From JAVVEG01 sp032251455 (GTDB lineage: Bacteria; Pseudomonadota; Gammaproteobacteria; Pseudomonadales; Pseudohongiellaceae): a stretch of DNA of 64,000 nt. The position numbers and the translations under genes are program-made. The notes below the pieces were generated by a model, which was given only the letters and a program-made list of their open reading frames with translations, ran no database searches and was not told the origin of the DNA. Within the stretch, counting starts at the first letter, position 1. Each line of letters begins with the position of its first letter. The stretch lies in the NCBI GenBank assembly GCA_032251455.1, contig JAVVEG010000012.1, positions 1 through 64,000 of the forward strand, written 5' to 3'. Below are positions 6,031-14,571 of this stretch, piece by piece.

Positions 6031-8226
6031 GTGATTAGATCAATAATGTTCCTCGTTTTCAGTCTCGTCACCACCCTTTCCGCCAGCGCCCAGGATAGCA
6101 GTGCGGAGCGTGGCCAGGAAGTATTCCAGACCGAATGCGCCCGCTGCCACATCAGCACAGAAATGCAGGCCCGGCTGGCAGCCCGCTGGCTCAACCAACC
6201 CGCCAGTGCACTCTATGAACAGATCAAGGCGACCATGCCGGCCGAGACGCCCGGCGCCTTGCAGGATGGCCAATACCTGGACGTCACCGCCTATATTCTG
6301 CAGATAGGCAATGCCGTTGTTCCCGCCGGCAATGTCACTGCAGCCAGCCTGGCCAACCACACCATTACACCCGCTGCGGCCACCGCCAAAGCTGCCGATG
6401 AGGTGCCCTGGGACAGCTACAACGGCAATGTCATGTCCCAGCGTTATTCGGCTCTGGACCAGATCAACGCGGATAATGTCGCCGACCTGGAAATCGCCTG
6501 GCGCTGGAGTGGCGCCAATTACGGCCCGCGTCCCGAGACCCTGAATGTCACCACACCTTTAATGGTCAATGGGCGCCTGTTCGCTACTGCTGGCAACACC
6601 CGCAATGTCGTGGCCATTGACCCAGCCACCGGGGAGAACCTGTGGCTTTGGCGTCCGGATGAAGGCCAGCGTTTCATCGATGCTCCGCGCAAAGGTTCGG
6701 GCAAGGGCCTGGCCTATTGGAGCAACGGTTTCCAGGAAATCGTCTATGTCATCACTCCCGGCTACAATCTGGTGGCCCTGGATGCGACCACAGGCAATCA
6801 GGTCGCCGATTTCGGCAACAATGGCATTGTCGATCTGCAGGAAGGCCTGCGCCTGAGCCCGGATCGCGAGGATATTGACATCACCCTGACCTTCCCCGGT
6901 CTGGTTGCCAACGATGTCATCGTTGTTGGCGCCGCTCATCTGGTCAGCATGCGTCCGCCATCGGCCGACAACGTCAAGGGTGATATCCGTGGCTTTGATG
7001 CCCGCACCGGCAAGTTGCTGTGGACTTTCAAGACGGTTCCGGAACGTGGTGAATTCGGTTATGACACCTGGCTCAATGGTTCGGCGGAATACACCGGCAA
7101 CACGGGGGTCTGGGCACCGATGTCGGCAGACCCGGAACTGGGTATCGTCTACCTGCCGGTGGAAGCCCCCACCGGCGACCGCTACGGCGGTGACCGCCCA
7201 GGGGATAATCTGTTCGGCAACTCCCTGGTGGCACTGGATATCAAGACTGGCGAACGCCTGTGGCATTATCAGTTGATCCATCACGACATCTGGGACTGGG
7301 ATAACCCATCCGCCCCCATCCTTGCCGATCTGCCCAACGGTCGCAAGGTGGTGGTGCAACTGACCAAGCAGTCCTGGGCCTATGTCTTTGACCGGGTAAC
7401 CGGCGAGCCCATCTGGGACATTGAGGAGCGCCCCGTACCGGCCACGGATGTGCCCGGCGAATGGACTTCTCCTACCCAGCCGTTCCCAACCCGGCCGGCC
7501 GCGTATGATCGTCAGGGTGTCTCTAGCGACGATCTGGTCGACTTCACTCCGGAAATCCTGGCCCGGGCCAAGGAGGCCATCAAGCCCTTCCGCATTGGGC
7601 CAATCTTTACCCCGGCCTCTCTCTTCAAAGGGCCGGACGGCACCCAGGGTACGCTGAGCCTGCCCAATACCATCGGTGGCTCCAACTGGGAAGGCGGAGC
7701 CGTGGACCCGGAAACCGGCATGCTTTATGTGCCTTCACGCACCGATGTGGCCGTATTGGCGCTGGTGCCGGGCGGGGATGTTTCCAGCGTGGCCTACATC
7801 CAGGGCCCGGCACGGCCACCAAGTGTGGATGGACTGCCAATCATCAAACCGCCCTATGGCCGCATCACCGCAATCGACTTGAACAGCGGCGATCATGTCT
7901 GGCAAATCGCCAATGCGGACACACCGGAACGTATCAAAAACCACCCCTTGTTGCGGGGCGTTGATCTGCCCAGGACCGGCGTGGCAACCCGCGCTGGCCT
8001 GCTGTTGACCAAAACGCTGTTGTTTGCCGGCGAAGGTGTTGGCGGCAGCCCGGTGTTCCGTGCCCATGATAAAAAGAGCGGTGAGATTCTGGCGGAGATT
8101 GAACTGCCTGCCAGCCAATCAGGCACACCGATGACCTATTTGCACAATGGCAAACAGTATATCGTCATGTCTGTCAGTGGTGGCGGACAGCCGGCGGAGA
8201 TCGTTGCGCTGGCGCTGCCGGACTGA
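6031..8226 (+). CDS. PQQ-dependent dehydrogenase with N-terminal cytochrome c
   Basis: This 731-residue periplasmic quinoprotein is predicted to oxidise an alcohol, aldose or related substrate using PQQ. The GTG start at 6031 follows AAGGAG (6015-6020); an in-frame ATG at 6046 is less well placed. A signal peptide (residues 1-20, cleavage ASA/QD) precedes a cytochrome c domain with CARCH (C36, C39, H40) and a probable axial Met at 69. From about residue 125 an eight-bladed PQQ propeller shows repeated tryptophan-docking motifs (GENLWLW, GKLLWTF, GERLWHY, GEPIWDI, GDHVWQI). Heme-first order is the reverse of type II quinohemoprotein alcohol dehydrogenases, which carry the cytochrome at the C terminus. 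Substrate is unknown. No PQQ biosynthesis genes are nearby. Confidence 0.85.
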   Translation: MIRSIMFLVFSLVTTLSASAQDSSAERGQEVFQTECARCHISTEMQARLAARWLNQPASALYEQIKATMPAETPGALQDGQYLDVTAYILQIGNAVVPAGNVTAASLANHTITPAAATAKAADEVPWDSYNGNVMSQRYSALDQINADNVADLEIAWRWSGANYGPRPETLNVTTPLMVNGRLFATAGNTRNVVAIDPATGENLWLWRPDEGQRFIDAPRKGSGKGLAYWSNGFQEIVYVITPGYNLVALDATTGNQVADFGNNGIVDLQEGLRLSPDREDIDITLTFPGLVANDVIVVGAAHLVSMRPPSADNVKGDIRGFDARTGKLLWTFKTVPERGEFGYDTWLNGSAEYTGNTGVWAPMSADPELGIVYLPVEAPTGDRYGGDRPGDNLFGNSLVALDIKTGERLWHYQLIHHDIWDWDNPSAPILADLPNGRKVVVQLTKQSWAYVFDRVTGEPIWDIEERPVPATDVPGEWTSPTQPFPTRPAAYDRQGVSSDDLVDFTPEILARAKEAIKPFRIGPIFTPASLFKGPDGTQGTLSLPNTIGGSNWEGGAVDPETGMLYVPSRTDVAVLALVPGGDVSSVAYIQGPARPPSVDGLPIIKPPYGRITAIDLNSGDHVWQIANADTPERIKNHPLLRGVDLPRTGVATRAGLLLTKTLLFAGEGVGGSPVFRAHDKKSGEILAEIELPASQSGTPMTYLHNGKQYIVMSVSGGGQPAEIVALALPD

Positions 8227-8239
8227 ACGAGCGGGCTTG

Positions 8240-8713
8240 CTATTTCCGGTCAAGATTTCCGACATCCAGCATCGGTGAGGCATCAAGATCGTCCGCATCC
8301 ATCATGTGGGCGACCTTTTGCAGCGATGACAACACCATCGACTGCTCCCAATCGGGCAACTCCCGGAACTGGCGCACAAAAGTTTCCTGCAAGGGTTGTG
8401 GTGCTTCGGCCAGGGTCTGTTCGCCCGCCCTGGTCAGCACAACATGGACCTTGCGGCGATCGTCACCATTACGTTGCCGCAACACCAACCCCCGCTGCTC
8501 CAGCCGGTCCAGCAAAGTCGTCACCGTGGCCTGACTCAGACTGATGCGGCTGGCCAGCTGCCCTGCCGTTACCCGGCTGGCCGCCTGGATGGCCTTGAGC
8601 ATGACCAGTTGTGATGAGGTCAGGCCGGTTTGTTTGCTCAACTGCTTGGAACGCAAATCGGTAGCCCGGATTATCCGTCTGATGGCGACCAACACCTGTT
8701 CAATTGTTTCCAC
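8240..8713 (-). CDS. ectR: MarR-family regulator, EctR-like
   Basis: A 157-residue winged-helix regulator. The HTH spans about residues 45-100 (TAGQLASRISLSQATVTTLL) and the wing contains DRRKVHVVLT, typical of MarR proteins. It is divergent from ectABC, the position occupied by EctR1, the known repressor of ectoine synthesis in halotolerant methylotrophs and other marine bacteria. A palindromic TTAGA-CA-TCTAA overlapping the ectA -35 element is a good candidate operator. Its 3' end is 13 nt from the end of the convergent PQQ dehydrogenase. Function as an osmotically relieved repressor of ectABC is inferred from context and family. Confidence 0.8.
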   Translation of the reverse strand: METIEQVLVAIRRIIRATDLRSKQLSKQTGLTSSQLVMLKAIQAASRVTAGQLASRISLSQATVTTLLDRLEQRGLVLRQRNGDDRRKVHVVLTRAGEQTLAEAPQPLQETFVRQFRELPDWEQSMVLSSLQKVAHMMDADDLDASPMLDVGNLDRK

Positions 8714-8798
8714 GAACCCGCCTCATACAAACACCCCTTGATTTGGTCCGTGCTGGCGGGCAGCCTCTGCCCGCCGATGCGACAAGACCGGTTTTAAT

Positions 8799-8828
8799 TT
8801 AGACATCTAATCAATAATTGGCTATAAT
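8799..8828 (+). promoter_or_regulatory. ectABC promoter with EctR operator
   Basis: TAGACA at 8800-8805 (-35, 5 of 6), a 17-bp spacer and a perfect TATAAT at 8823-8828 (-10) form a strong sigma70-type promoter facing ectA, giving a leader of roughly 75 nt. The inverted repeat TTAGA-CA-TCTAA (8799-8810) covers the -35, as expected for a MarR operator acting by steric block. Confidence 0.7.
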
Positions 8829-8911
8829 ACCCGGACAAAATTATAAACACATTGATTAATAAGTAAATTTCAGCCTTCTTAATTCATTACTATTTATACA
8901 ACTAATTATTT

Positions 8912-9484
8912 ATGCATAACTCTCAAGCCTTGGACACTCCCCAGGACGCAGTCCTGCAACAAGTCTCGCAAGAGCCTGCCCTGCTTGGCATGCCCACCGA
9001 TACCGATGGGGCTGCCTTGCACAACCTGATCCGCAGCAGCGCCTTTCTGGATGACAATTCACTGTATTGCTATCTGCTGCTGTGTACTCATTTTGCTGAA
9101 ACCAGCGTGGTCGCCCGCCTCGAAGGCAAGGTAGCGGCAGTGGTCACCGCCTATGTTCCACCCCAACAGCCCGATACTCTGTTCATCTGGCAGGTCGCTG
9201 TCGCCAAGATCGCCCAGCGCAGAGGTCTTGCCAAAACCATGATCCATGAAATCCTCGGGCGCGAAGCACTGGCCAATGTGCGCTGGATCGAAACCACGGT
9301 GACTCGTGACAACAAGGCCTCGCGTGCGTTGTTTAATGCGCTGGCCCGTGATCTTGGCTGTGAGCTCACCGAAAGCATGATGTTTGACCGCAAAAAACAT
9401 TTTCGCAATCTGCACGACAGCGAATATCAACTGAAAATCGGGCCTTTCAAGCCTGCACATCAAGGTGCAGGCCGTACTGCATAA
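8912..9484 (+). CDS. ectA: L-2,4-diaminobutyrate acetyltransferase
   Basis: This 190-residue GNAT enzyme acetylates L-2,4-diaminobutyrate to the N-gamma-acetyl derivative, the second step of ectoine synthesis. EctA hallmarks are visible: LDDNSLYCYLLLCTHF near residues 45-62 and the acetyl-CoA motif AVAKIAQRRGLAKTMI near 90-110. It is first of ectABC, and ectB follows after 40 nt. There is no recognisable Shine-Dalgarno sequence before ATG 8912 (the preceding bases are AT-rich), and a downstream ATG at 8990 has none either. The start is therefore uncertain by up to 26 residues. Confidence 0.93.
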   Translation: MHNSQALDTPQDAVLQQVSQEPALLGMPTDTDGAALHNLIRSSAFLDDNSLYCYLLLCTHFAETSVVARLEGKVAAVVTAYVPPQQPDTLFIWQVAVAKIAQRRGLAKTMIHEILGREALANVRWIETTVTRDNKASRALFNALARDLGCELTESMMFDRKKHFRNLHDSEYQLKIGPFKPAHQGAGRTA

Positions 9485-9524
9485 CCACAATAAAGCCCGA
9501 TAACATCATTACAGGAGATTTACC

Positions 9525-10799
9525 GTGAGCGATATTTTTGCAGACATCGAATCAGAAGTACAAAGTTATGCCAGGGCTTTCCCGGTCATCTTTGATCGCG
9601 CCCAGGGTTGCTGGCTGTACGACACCGACGGCAAGGCCTATCTGGATTTCCTGGCCGGCGCGGGTACGCTCAATTATGGTCATAACAACCCGCATCTGAA
9701 AAAACCCCTGCTTGATTATATCGAGCGGGATGGCATTGCCCACGGCCTGGATATGCACACGCGGGCCAAGGAACAGTTCCTGGAAACGCTCAACGAGCTG
9801 ATTTTCAAGCCACGCGATCTGAACTATATGGTGCAGTTCACCGGCCCCACCGGCACCAATGCCGTTGAGGCCGCAATGAAAATTGCCCGCAATGTCACTG
9901 GCCGACACAATATCGTTGCCTTCACCAATGGCTTCCATGGCGTCTCGCTTGGCTCGATGGCCGCCACCGGCAACTCGCATCACCGCGATGCCGCCGGCAT
10001 TCCCTTGAGCGGCGTTACCCACTTGCCGTATGACCAGTACCTGGGCAACAGCTTCAGCACCACCGAGCTGCTGCAGAGCATGATCGAGGATTCCTCCAGT
10101 GGCCTGGACCTGCCGGCTGCAGTCATTCTCGAAACCATACAGGGTGAAGGCGGACTCAATGTTGCCAGCAATCAGTGGTTACGGGAAATTGAAAAGATCT
10201 GCCGCCAGCACGGGATTCTGCTGATCGTTGATGACATCCAGGCCGGCTGCGGCCGCTCCGGGCGTTTCTTCAGCTTTGAGGAATCCGGCATCAAACCGGA
10301 CCTGGTGACATTGTCCAAATCGCTCAGTGGGTACGGGCTGCCTTTTGCCGTCACCCTGATCAAGCCGGAATATGACACCTGGAAACCCGGGGAGCATAAC
10401 GGCACTTTCCGCGGCAATAATCACGCCTTCGTCACTGCCACAGCCGCCTTGCGTCATTTCTGGAGCAATTCCCGGTTTGAGGAAGAACTGCAGCTGAAAA
10501 TCAAACACCTGCAAAAACGCCTGCAACAGATAGCGGCCCGGTACGATACCAAACTGGTCAAGGCCAAGGGACGGGGTTTCATGCAGGGGCTGGAGTGTCG
10601 TGATGGCAAGTTGGCCGGCAGGATCTGTCGCCATGCTTTTGATAAGGGCCTGATCATCGAGACCAGTGGTGCCGATTCGCAAGTTGTGAAATGCCTGTGC
10701 CCTCTGGTGATTTCCATGGAAGAATTGAACAAGGGCCTGCAGATTCTGGAAGAAGCCGTCACCAAGGTCCTGTCATCCGAGCTTAGCGCGGCCTCCTGA
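9525..10799 (+). CDS. ectB: Diaminobutyrate-2-oxoglutarate transaminase
   Basis: This 424-residue class III PLP aminotransferase converts L-aspartate beta-semialdehyde to L-2,4-diaminobutyrate with glutamate as amino donor, the first committed step of ectoine synthesis. Visible family motifs include FTGPTGTNAVEAAMKIAR near 105-122, DDIQAGCGRSG near 238-248 and TLSKSLSG with the PLP lysine near 268. Length matches EctB. The ATG at 9525 is GTG in the DNA, with GGAG (9512-9515) upstream. It sits between ectA and ectC in the standard order. Confidence 0.95.
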   Translation: MSDIFADIESEVQSYARAFPVIFDRAQGCWLYDTDGKAYLDFLAGAGTLNYGHNNPHLKKPLLDYIERDGIAHGLDMHTRAKEQFLETLNELIFKPRDLNYMVQFTGPTGTNAVEAAMKIARNVTGRHNIVAFTNGFHGVSLGSMAATGNSHHRDAAGIPLSGVTHLPYDQYLGNSFSTTELLQSMIEDSSSGLDLPAAVILETIQGEGGLNVASNQWLREIEKICRQHGILLIVDDIQAGCGRSGRFFSFEESGIKPDLVTLSKSLSGYGLPFAVTLIKPEYDTWKPGEHNGTFRGNNHAFVTATAALRHFWSNSRFEEELQLKIKHLQKRLQQIAARYDTKLVKAKGRGFMQGLECRDGKLAGRICRHAFDKGLIIETSGADSQVVKCLCPLVISMEELNKGLQILEEAVTKVLSSELSAAS

Positions 10800-10820
10800 G
10801 CAAATTTTTTTGAGGTAATC

Positions 10821-11207
10821 ATGATTGTTCGCACCCTGAACGAATGCAACAACTCAGACCGTTGTGTCAAATCCACCACCTGGCAGAGTGTCCGGATGCT
10901 GCTGGCCGAAGACAACATGGGTTTCTCCTTTCACATCACTACCATTTATGCCGGCACCGAGACCCACATGCACTACAAGCATCACCTGGAGTCGGTTTAC
11001 TGCCTGTCCGGCAACGGCCGCATCCGGACATTGGCCGATGATCGGGAATATGAAATCAAACCTGGCACTTTGTACGTTCTCGACCAGCACGACAAGCATA
11101 TCCTGTTCGCAGAATCCGAATTGCAACTGGCCTGTGTCTTCAATCCTCCAGTAACCGGCAAGGAGGTTCACCAGGCAGATGGTTCCTATCCATTGCCTGC
11201 AGACTGA
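10821..11207 (+). CDS. ectC: L-ectoine synthase
   Basis: A 128-residue cupin enzyme that cyclises N-gamma-acetyl-diaminobutyrate to ectoine. The N terminus MIVRTLNE, the metal-binding cupin segment TETHMHYKHHLESVYC near 50-65 and the second cupin strand GTLYVLDQHDKH near 85-97 are diagnostic of EctC. GAGG lies 8 nt before ATG 10821, and 21 nt separate it from ectB. No ectD hydroxylase and no ectoine-specific aspartokinase follow, so the product should be ectoine only. Confidence 0.95.
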   Translation: MIVRTLNECNNSDRCVKSTTWQSVRMLLAEDNMGFSFHITTIYAGTETHMHYKHHLESVYCLSGNGRIRTLADDREYEIKPGTLYVLDQHDKHILFAESELQLACVFNPPVTGKEVHQADGSYPLPAD

Positions 11208-11264
11208 TTGTTTGAAGAGAAGATAGATAAATCATTGCCGCCGCGTCCATAAAAGGAACCCGTC

Positions 11265-12701
11265 ATGATAAGCAGTTTTGTCATCTGCCTGCTCCTGTTC
11301 GTGGCAGTCGGCCTCAGTTCGGCGTTCAAGGCGCGCAAGACCAGTCAGGATTATTACCTGGCCAGCCGCAGCGTGGCACCCTGGCTGGTGGGCCTGTCTG
11401 CAGTCGCCACCAATAACAGTGGTTACATGTTTATTGGCGCCATCGGCTATACCTATGTGACTGGCCTGGCTTCCATCTGGTTGATGCTGGGCTGGATCAG
11501 CGGTGATTTCATGGCTTCCCTGTATGTGCACCATCGCCTGCGTGATGCGGCCGCCCGTTCCAATGCCTCCAGCTATGCCGGCATTCTCAGCAACTGGTGG
11601 GGTGTCGACAAGGAAAGCAGTTCGCATTATACCCAGCTGCGTCGGCTGGCAGCCGTCATCACCCTGATGTTTTTACTGACCTATGCCAGTGCGCAATTGC
11701 TGGCTGGCAGCAAGGCGCTCTCGGTGCTCTTTGGCTGGCCAATCTGGGTTGGCTCGGTCACTGGGGCGATCATGGTGGCTGCCTACTGTTTTGCCGGTGG
11801 CATCCGCGCCTCGATCTGGACTGATGCGGCGCAGTCCATTGTCATGATGGTGGCAATGGCCTTGCTGCTGTTTGTCGCCATCGATACGCTGGGCGGTTTG
11901 AGCACTGTGCGCGACAATCTCAATGCCATCCCGGGCTTCATGACGTGGTATCCGGAGGCCCTGCCGCTGCCTGGTATCGTCGGCGGCATTCTGTTTGCAG
12001 CCAGCTGGTTGTTTGCCGGCTTGTCCGTCATCGGACAGCCGCATATCATGATCCGTTTTGTCACCCTGGCAGACCCCAGGAAAATGCTGACAGCCCGCGT
12101 CTACTATTACTTCTGGTTCACCGCTTTTTACGCCATGGCCATTGGTGTCGGCATGCTGGCCAGGCTTTATCTGGACAACCCAGCCAGCTTTGATGAGGAG
12201 CTGGCCCTGCCCATGATGGCACAGCAGCTGTTGTCTCCTGCCATGGCCGGCCTGGTGCTGGCGGGGATTTTCGCTGCCACCATGTCGACAGCCGACTCCT
12301 TGATCCTGAGCTGCTCATCGGCCTTGAGCAACGACCTGCTGCCCAGGCGCTTTGAATCCACCACAATCATCAAACTGTCCACGCTGGGGATAACGCTGCT
12401 CGCCCTGCTGCTGACTTTCAGCAATCAGCAGAGTGTCTTTGCTCTGGTTATCATGGCCTGGTCGGGACTGGCCAGCGCCTTTGCGCCGCTGTTGATCATA
12501 CTGTGCATGGGGAAAAACCCCACGGAGAAGCAGGCCATCATTATGGTTCTGACCGGACTGGCGACTGCCATCCTCTGGCGCTGGCTGGGCTTGCACAATG
12601 CCGTGTATGAAGGCATGCCAGGCATTCTGAGCGGATTATTGATTTATGCCCTGTCTGAGCGGCTCGGTTCGAACACTGCTCTCACAGTGCCCGAACGTTG
12701 A
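11265..12701 (+). CDS. Sodium/solute symporter (SSS family)
   Basis: A 478-residue integral membrane protein with about 12-13 predicted helices, of the PutP-like sodium:solute symporter family. Family features include the N-terminal DYYLASRS segment, NNSGYMFIGAIG in helix 2, GGIRASIWTDAAQ in the middle and GIFAATMSTADSLIL for the second sodium site region. AAGGAA precedes the ATG. It lies 57 nt after ectC on the same strand and may be cotranscribed, suggesting uptake of an osmoprotectant such as proline, betaine or ectoine; substrate is not determined by sequence. Its last 20 nt overlap the convergent membrane-protein gene. Confidence 0.85.
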   Translation: MISSFVICLLLFVAVGLSSAFKARKTSQDYYLASRSVAPWLVGLSAVATNNSGYMFIGAIGYTYVTGLASIWLMLGWISGDFMASLYVHHRLRDAAARSNASSYAGILSNWWGVDKESSSHYTQLRRLAAVITLMFLLTYASAQLLAGSKALSVLFGWPIWVGSVTGAIMVAAYCFAGGIRASIWTDAAQSIVMMVAMALLLFVAIDTLGGLSTVRDNLNAIPGFMTWYPEALPLPGIVGGILFAASWLFAGLSVIGQPHIMIRFVTLADPRKMLTARVYYYFWFTAFYAMAIGVGMLARLYLDNPASFDEELALPMMAQQLLSPAMAGLVLAGIFAATMSTADSLILSCSSALSNDLLPRRFESTTIIKLSTLGITLLALLLTFSNQQSVFALVIMAWSGLASAFAPLLIILCMGKNPTEKQAIIMVLTGLATAILWRWLGLHNAVYEGMPGILSGLLIYALSERLGSNTALTVPER

Positions 12702-13248
12702 TGGTATAGCTGGACCAGAACAACAGCAGCAGATTCAGGCCCAGCAGTGCCAGATGAACACTTCTGCGATCGCTCAGCATGAGCCAGATCAGGCTGGGAA
12801 TGATGACCATGTTACCAATCAGACGGGATTGCCAGGTTTCCTGAAAATCAGGCAACAGCGCATCGGCTCCGGCTGCCGCCAGCAAGAACAGAATGGCCGT
12901 TGCAAAAAACCAGTTCTTGATCCGAAAATAATGTTGTTCCAGATCCAGTCGCTGGTAATGCCGTATTTCCGGCGTCAATATGAAGGTAGCCAATACCAGA
13001 ATGGTGGGCGCAAACAGAAAGAGCAGCATTTGTCCTGCGTTATGGAAATCGACCACGCTGTATTCCCAAAAACCCAGGTAATGGAAATTGGTAATGGCCA
13101 GCAGCCAGATTGACCAGCCAACCAGCAAACCGGCATTCTTGATCCGGTGTCTGGCCCGCAACAACCTTCCCCAGCCCATCATCAGCTCAGCCATGGCAAA
13201 GGCCACGACAACCGAGACAAACATCATGATGAACTCGAACTTGGACAT
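12682..13248 (-). CDS. Hypothetical multi-pass membrane protein
   Basis: I do not recognise this 188-residue protein. It has about five hydrophobic segments (residues 5-23, 40-58, 70-92, 112-130 and 140-180) and charged connecting loops, with the N terminus beginning directly in a membrane helix. There is no cleavable signal and no catalytic motif. It is last in a minus-strand run after SDR, nitroreductase and pseudo-receiver genes, 72 nt downstream of the last, with AAGAG before ATG 13248. Its 3' end overlaps the symporter gene by 20 nt, tail to tail. Confidence 0.65.
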   Translation of the reverse strand: MSKFEFIMMFVSVVVAFAMAELMMGWGRLLRARHRIKNAGLLVGWSIWLLAITNFHYLGFWEYSVVDFHNAGQMLLFLFAPTILVLATFILTPEIRHYQRLDLEQHYFRIKNWFFATAILFLLAAAGADALLPDFQETWQSRLIGNMVIIPSLIWLMLSDRRSVHLALLGLNLLLLFWSSYTINVRAL

Positions 13249-13299
13249 AGTCTGCTCTTTGCTTTTCTTGTTATCAGCCCGGAACGACAGAGTGGTTTT

Positions 13300-13331
13300 T
13301 ATTCAATCCTCTTGGGGTATTCAATCCTCTT
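13300..13331. repeat. 14-bp direct repeat, 18-bp period
   Basis: TATTCAATCCTCTT occurs at 13300-13313 and 13318-13331. The second copy contains the stop codon region of the pseudo-receiver gene, so the duplication lies at and beyond its 3' end. Confidence 0.85.
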
Positions 13332-13809
13332 CCGGCTGGTTCAGCAAGGTTTCCCGGCTTGCCTGGTTGAGTTCTGTTGCCTTGCCTTCGAACACGATCT
13401 GGTGCAAGACCTCGCACAGCTGTTCATGAAAACTGTCCTCATGCAGATACATTGCCACCGCGCCATCAGCCGGATCGAGAGCACGGCTGATCAGGTCCTG
13501 GCGATGATCTTCGCTAACTATCACCACCGGAGTGGACTTGCGCAAGGGGCTGCTGCGCTCCTGTGCCCGCAAGCGGTACAGAAACTGATCCCGGGGCTTC
13601 TTGTGCGCATTCCAGCCAGTGATGATGCAGGACAGTTTATTGGTCAACAAGCCGAACAGGCGATTGTATTGTCGCACAGCGTCCATGGCGTTACCTTCAT
13701 TATAGGTATTGATACAGGTATACAGACCCGTTGCCCCCAGCTCTGCCGCTATCTCATCGACCAGCGTGTTGTTCAGATCATAAATCAGTACCACCGGTTT
13801 GAAACTCAT
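13321..13809 (-). CDS. Degenerate CheY-like (pseudo-receiver) protein
   Basis: A 162-residue protein whose pattern fits a response-regulator receiver fold: strand VVLIYDLNN with an acidic D11, strand LSCIITGWN near 59-67, strand TPVVIVSED near 92-100 and VAMYLHEDSFHEQLCEVL as the last strand and helix. The usual phospho-acceptor aspartate at the end of strand 3 is replaced (T64/G65), and the conserved lysine of strand 5 is not evident. If the fold assignment is right, it is a phosphorylation-independent receiver. The start overlaps the nitroreductase stop as ATGA, implying translational coupling. The fold call is from pattern only. Confidence 0.5.
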   Translation of the reverse strand: MSFKPVVLIYDLNNTLVDEIAAELGATGLYTCINTYNEGNAMDAVRQYNRLFGLLTNKLSCIITGWNAHKKPRDQFLYRLRAQERSSPLRKSTPVVIVSEDHRQDLISRALDPADGAVAMYLHEDSFHEQLCEVLHQIVFEGKATELNQASRETLLNQPEED

Positions 13810-14537
13810 TCCCTTAACTCTCCTTGGATCTCTTCCCGAAACTCTCCCTGAGCCTGGCTGCGAATAAGCACATTTGCAGTGATCGGCTCACGGCCCACAC
13901 GGGTGCGGTTGGCCGGTACCGAGGTGTCTTCGTAGCCTATGGCCATGCCGAACAGGATGCGGGTGCCATCCTCGATATTGAACGCTTTGCGAACCAGATC
14001 CGGGTAGTTGCGCATACTGCCCATGGAACAGCTGTGCAGGCCGTAGGCCACCAAAGCCAGCATTAGGTTTTGTGCATACATGCCCACATCGATCGCAACC
14101 GTGGTACCAAAATCAGGGCTCATGCCCAGAAAAGCAATGCACGGGGCATCAAAGAACTCAAAATTCCGCAATACGGCTCGCTCCCGTCCTGCCTTGTCAC
14201 CACGCTCTATACCCATCTCGGTATACAGGGCAACAGCACAATCAACCTGACGGCGGCGATACTCGTTGACAAAATCCCCCCGGTACTCGTAATCCGGGTT
14301 GGGCGGCACCTGGTCCAGAACCTGTTGCACCATCTGTTTGCGCAGCGTATCACACAGCTGGCCGGTGGCGACATAGACTTTCCAGGGCTGTACATTGCAG
14401 TTGGATGGGGCCAACTGAGCCAGCTCGAAAACTCGCTGCAGCACCTCCTCAGGTACGGGACGATCAAGAAAACCACGCACCGAACGGCGGCGGTTGATTG
14501 CTTCAACCAGACTCATCTGGGGATCTTGCAGGCTCAT
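13806..14537 (-). CDS. Nitroreductase-family FMN oxidoreductase
   Basis: The start is placed at ATG 14537, with AAGGAA about 9 nt upstream; ATG 14567 is an alternative lacking a good site. The 243-residue product has the NAD(P)H:FMN nitroreductase fold: the FMN phosphate-binding RRRSVRGF near residues 16-23, APSNCNVQPW near 43-52 and the C-terminal GYEDTSVPANRTR. It should reduce nitro, quinone or enone substrates with a bound flavin; the natural substrate is unknown. It is flanked by an SDR gene (35 nt upstream) and coupled by a 4-nt overlap to the pseudo-receiver gene, so it lies in a small redox operon. Confidence 0.85.
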   Translation of the reverse strand: MSLQDPQMSLVEAINRRRSVRGFLDRPVPEEVLQRVFELAQLAPSNCNVQPWKVYVATGQLCDTLRKQMVQQVLDQVPPNPDYEYRGDFVNEYRRRQVDCAVALYTEMGIERGDKAGRERAVLRNFEFFDAPCIAFLGMSPDFGTTVAIDVGMYAQNLMLALVAYGLHSCSMGSMRNYPDLVRKAFNIEDGTRILFGMAIGYEDTSVPANRTRVGREPITANVLIRSQAQGEFREEIQGELRE

Positions 14538-14571
14538 CTTGTCTGATTCCTTGTTGGTAGTGTTCATTCGC

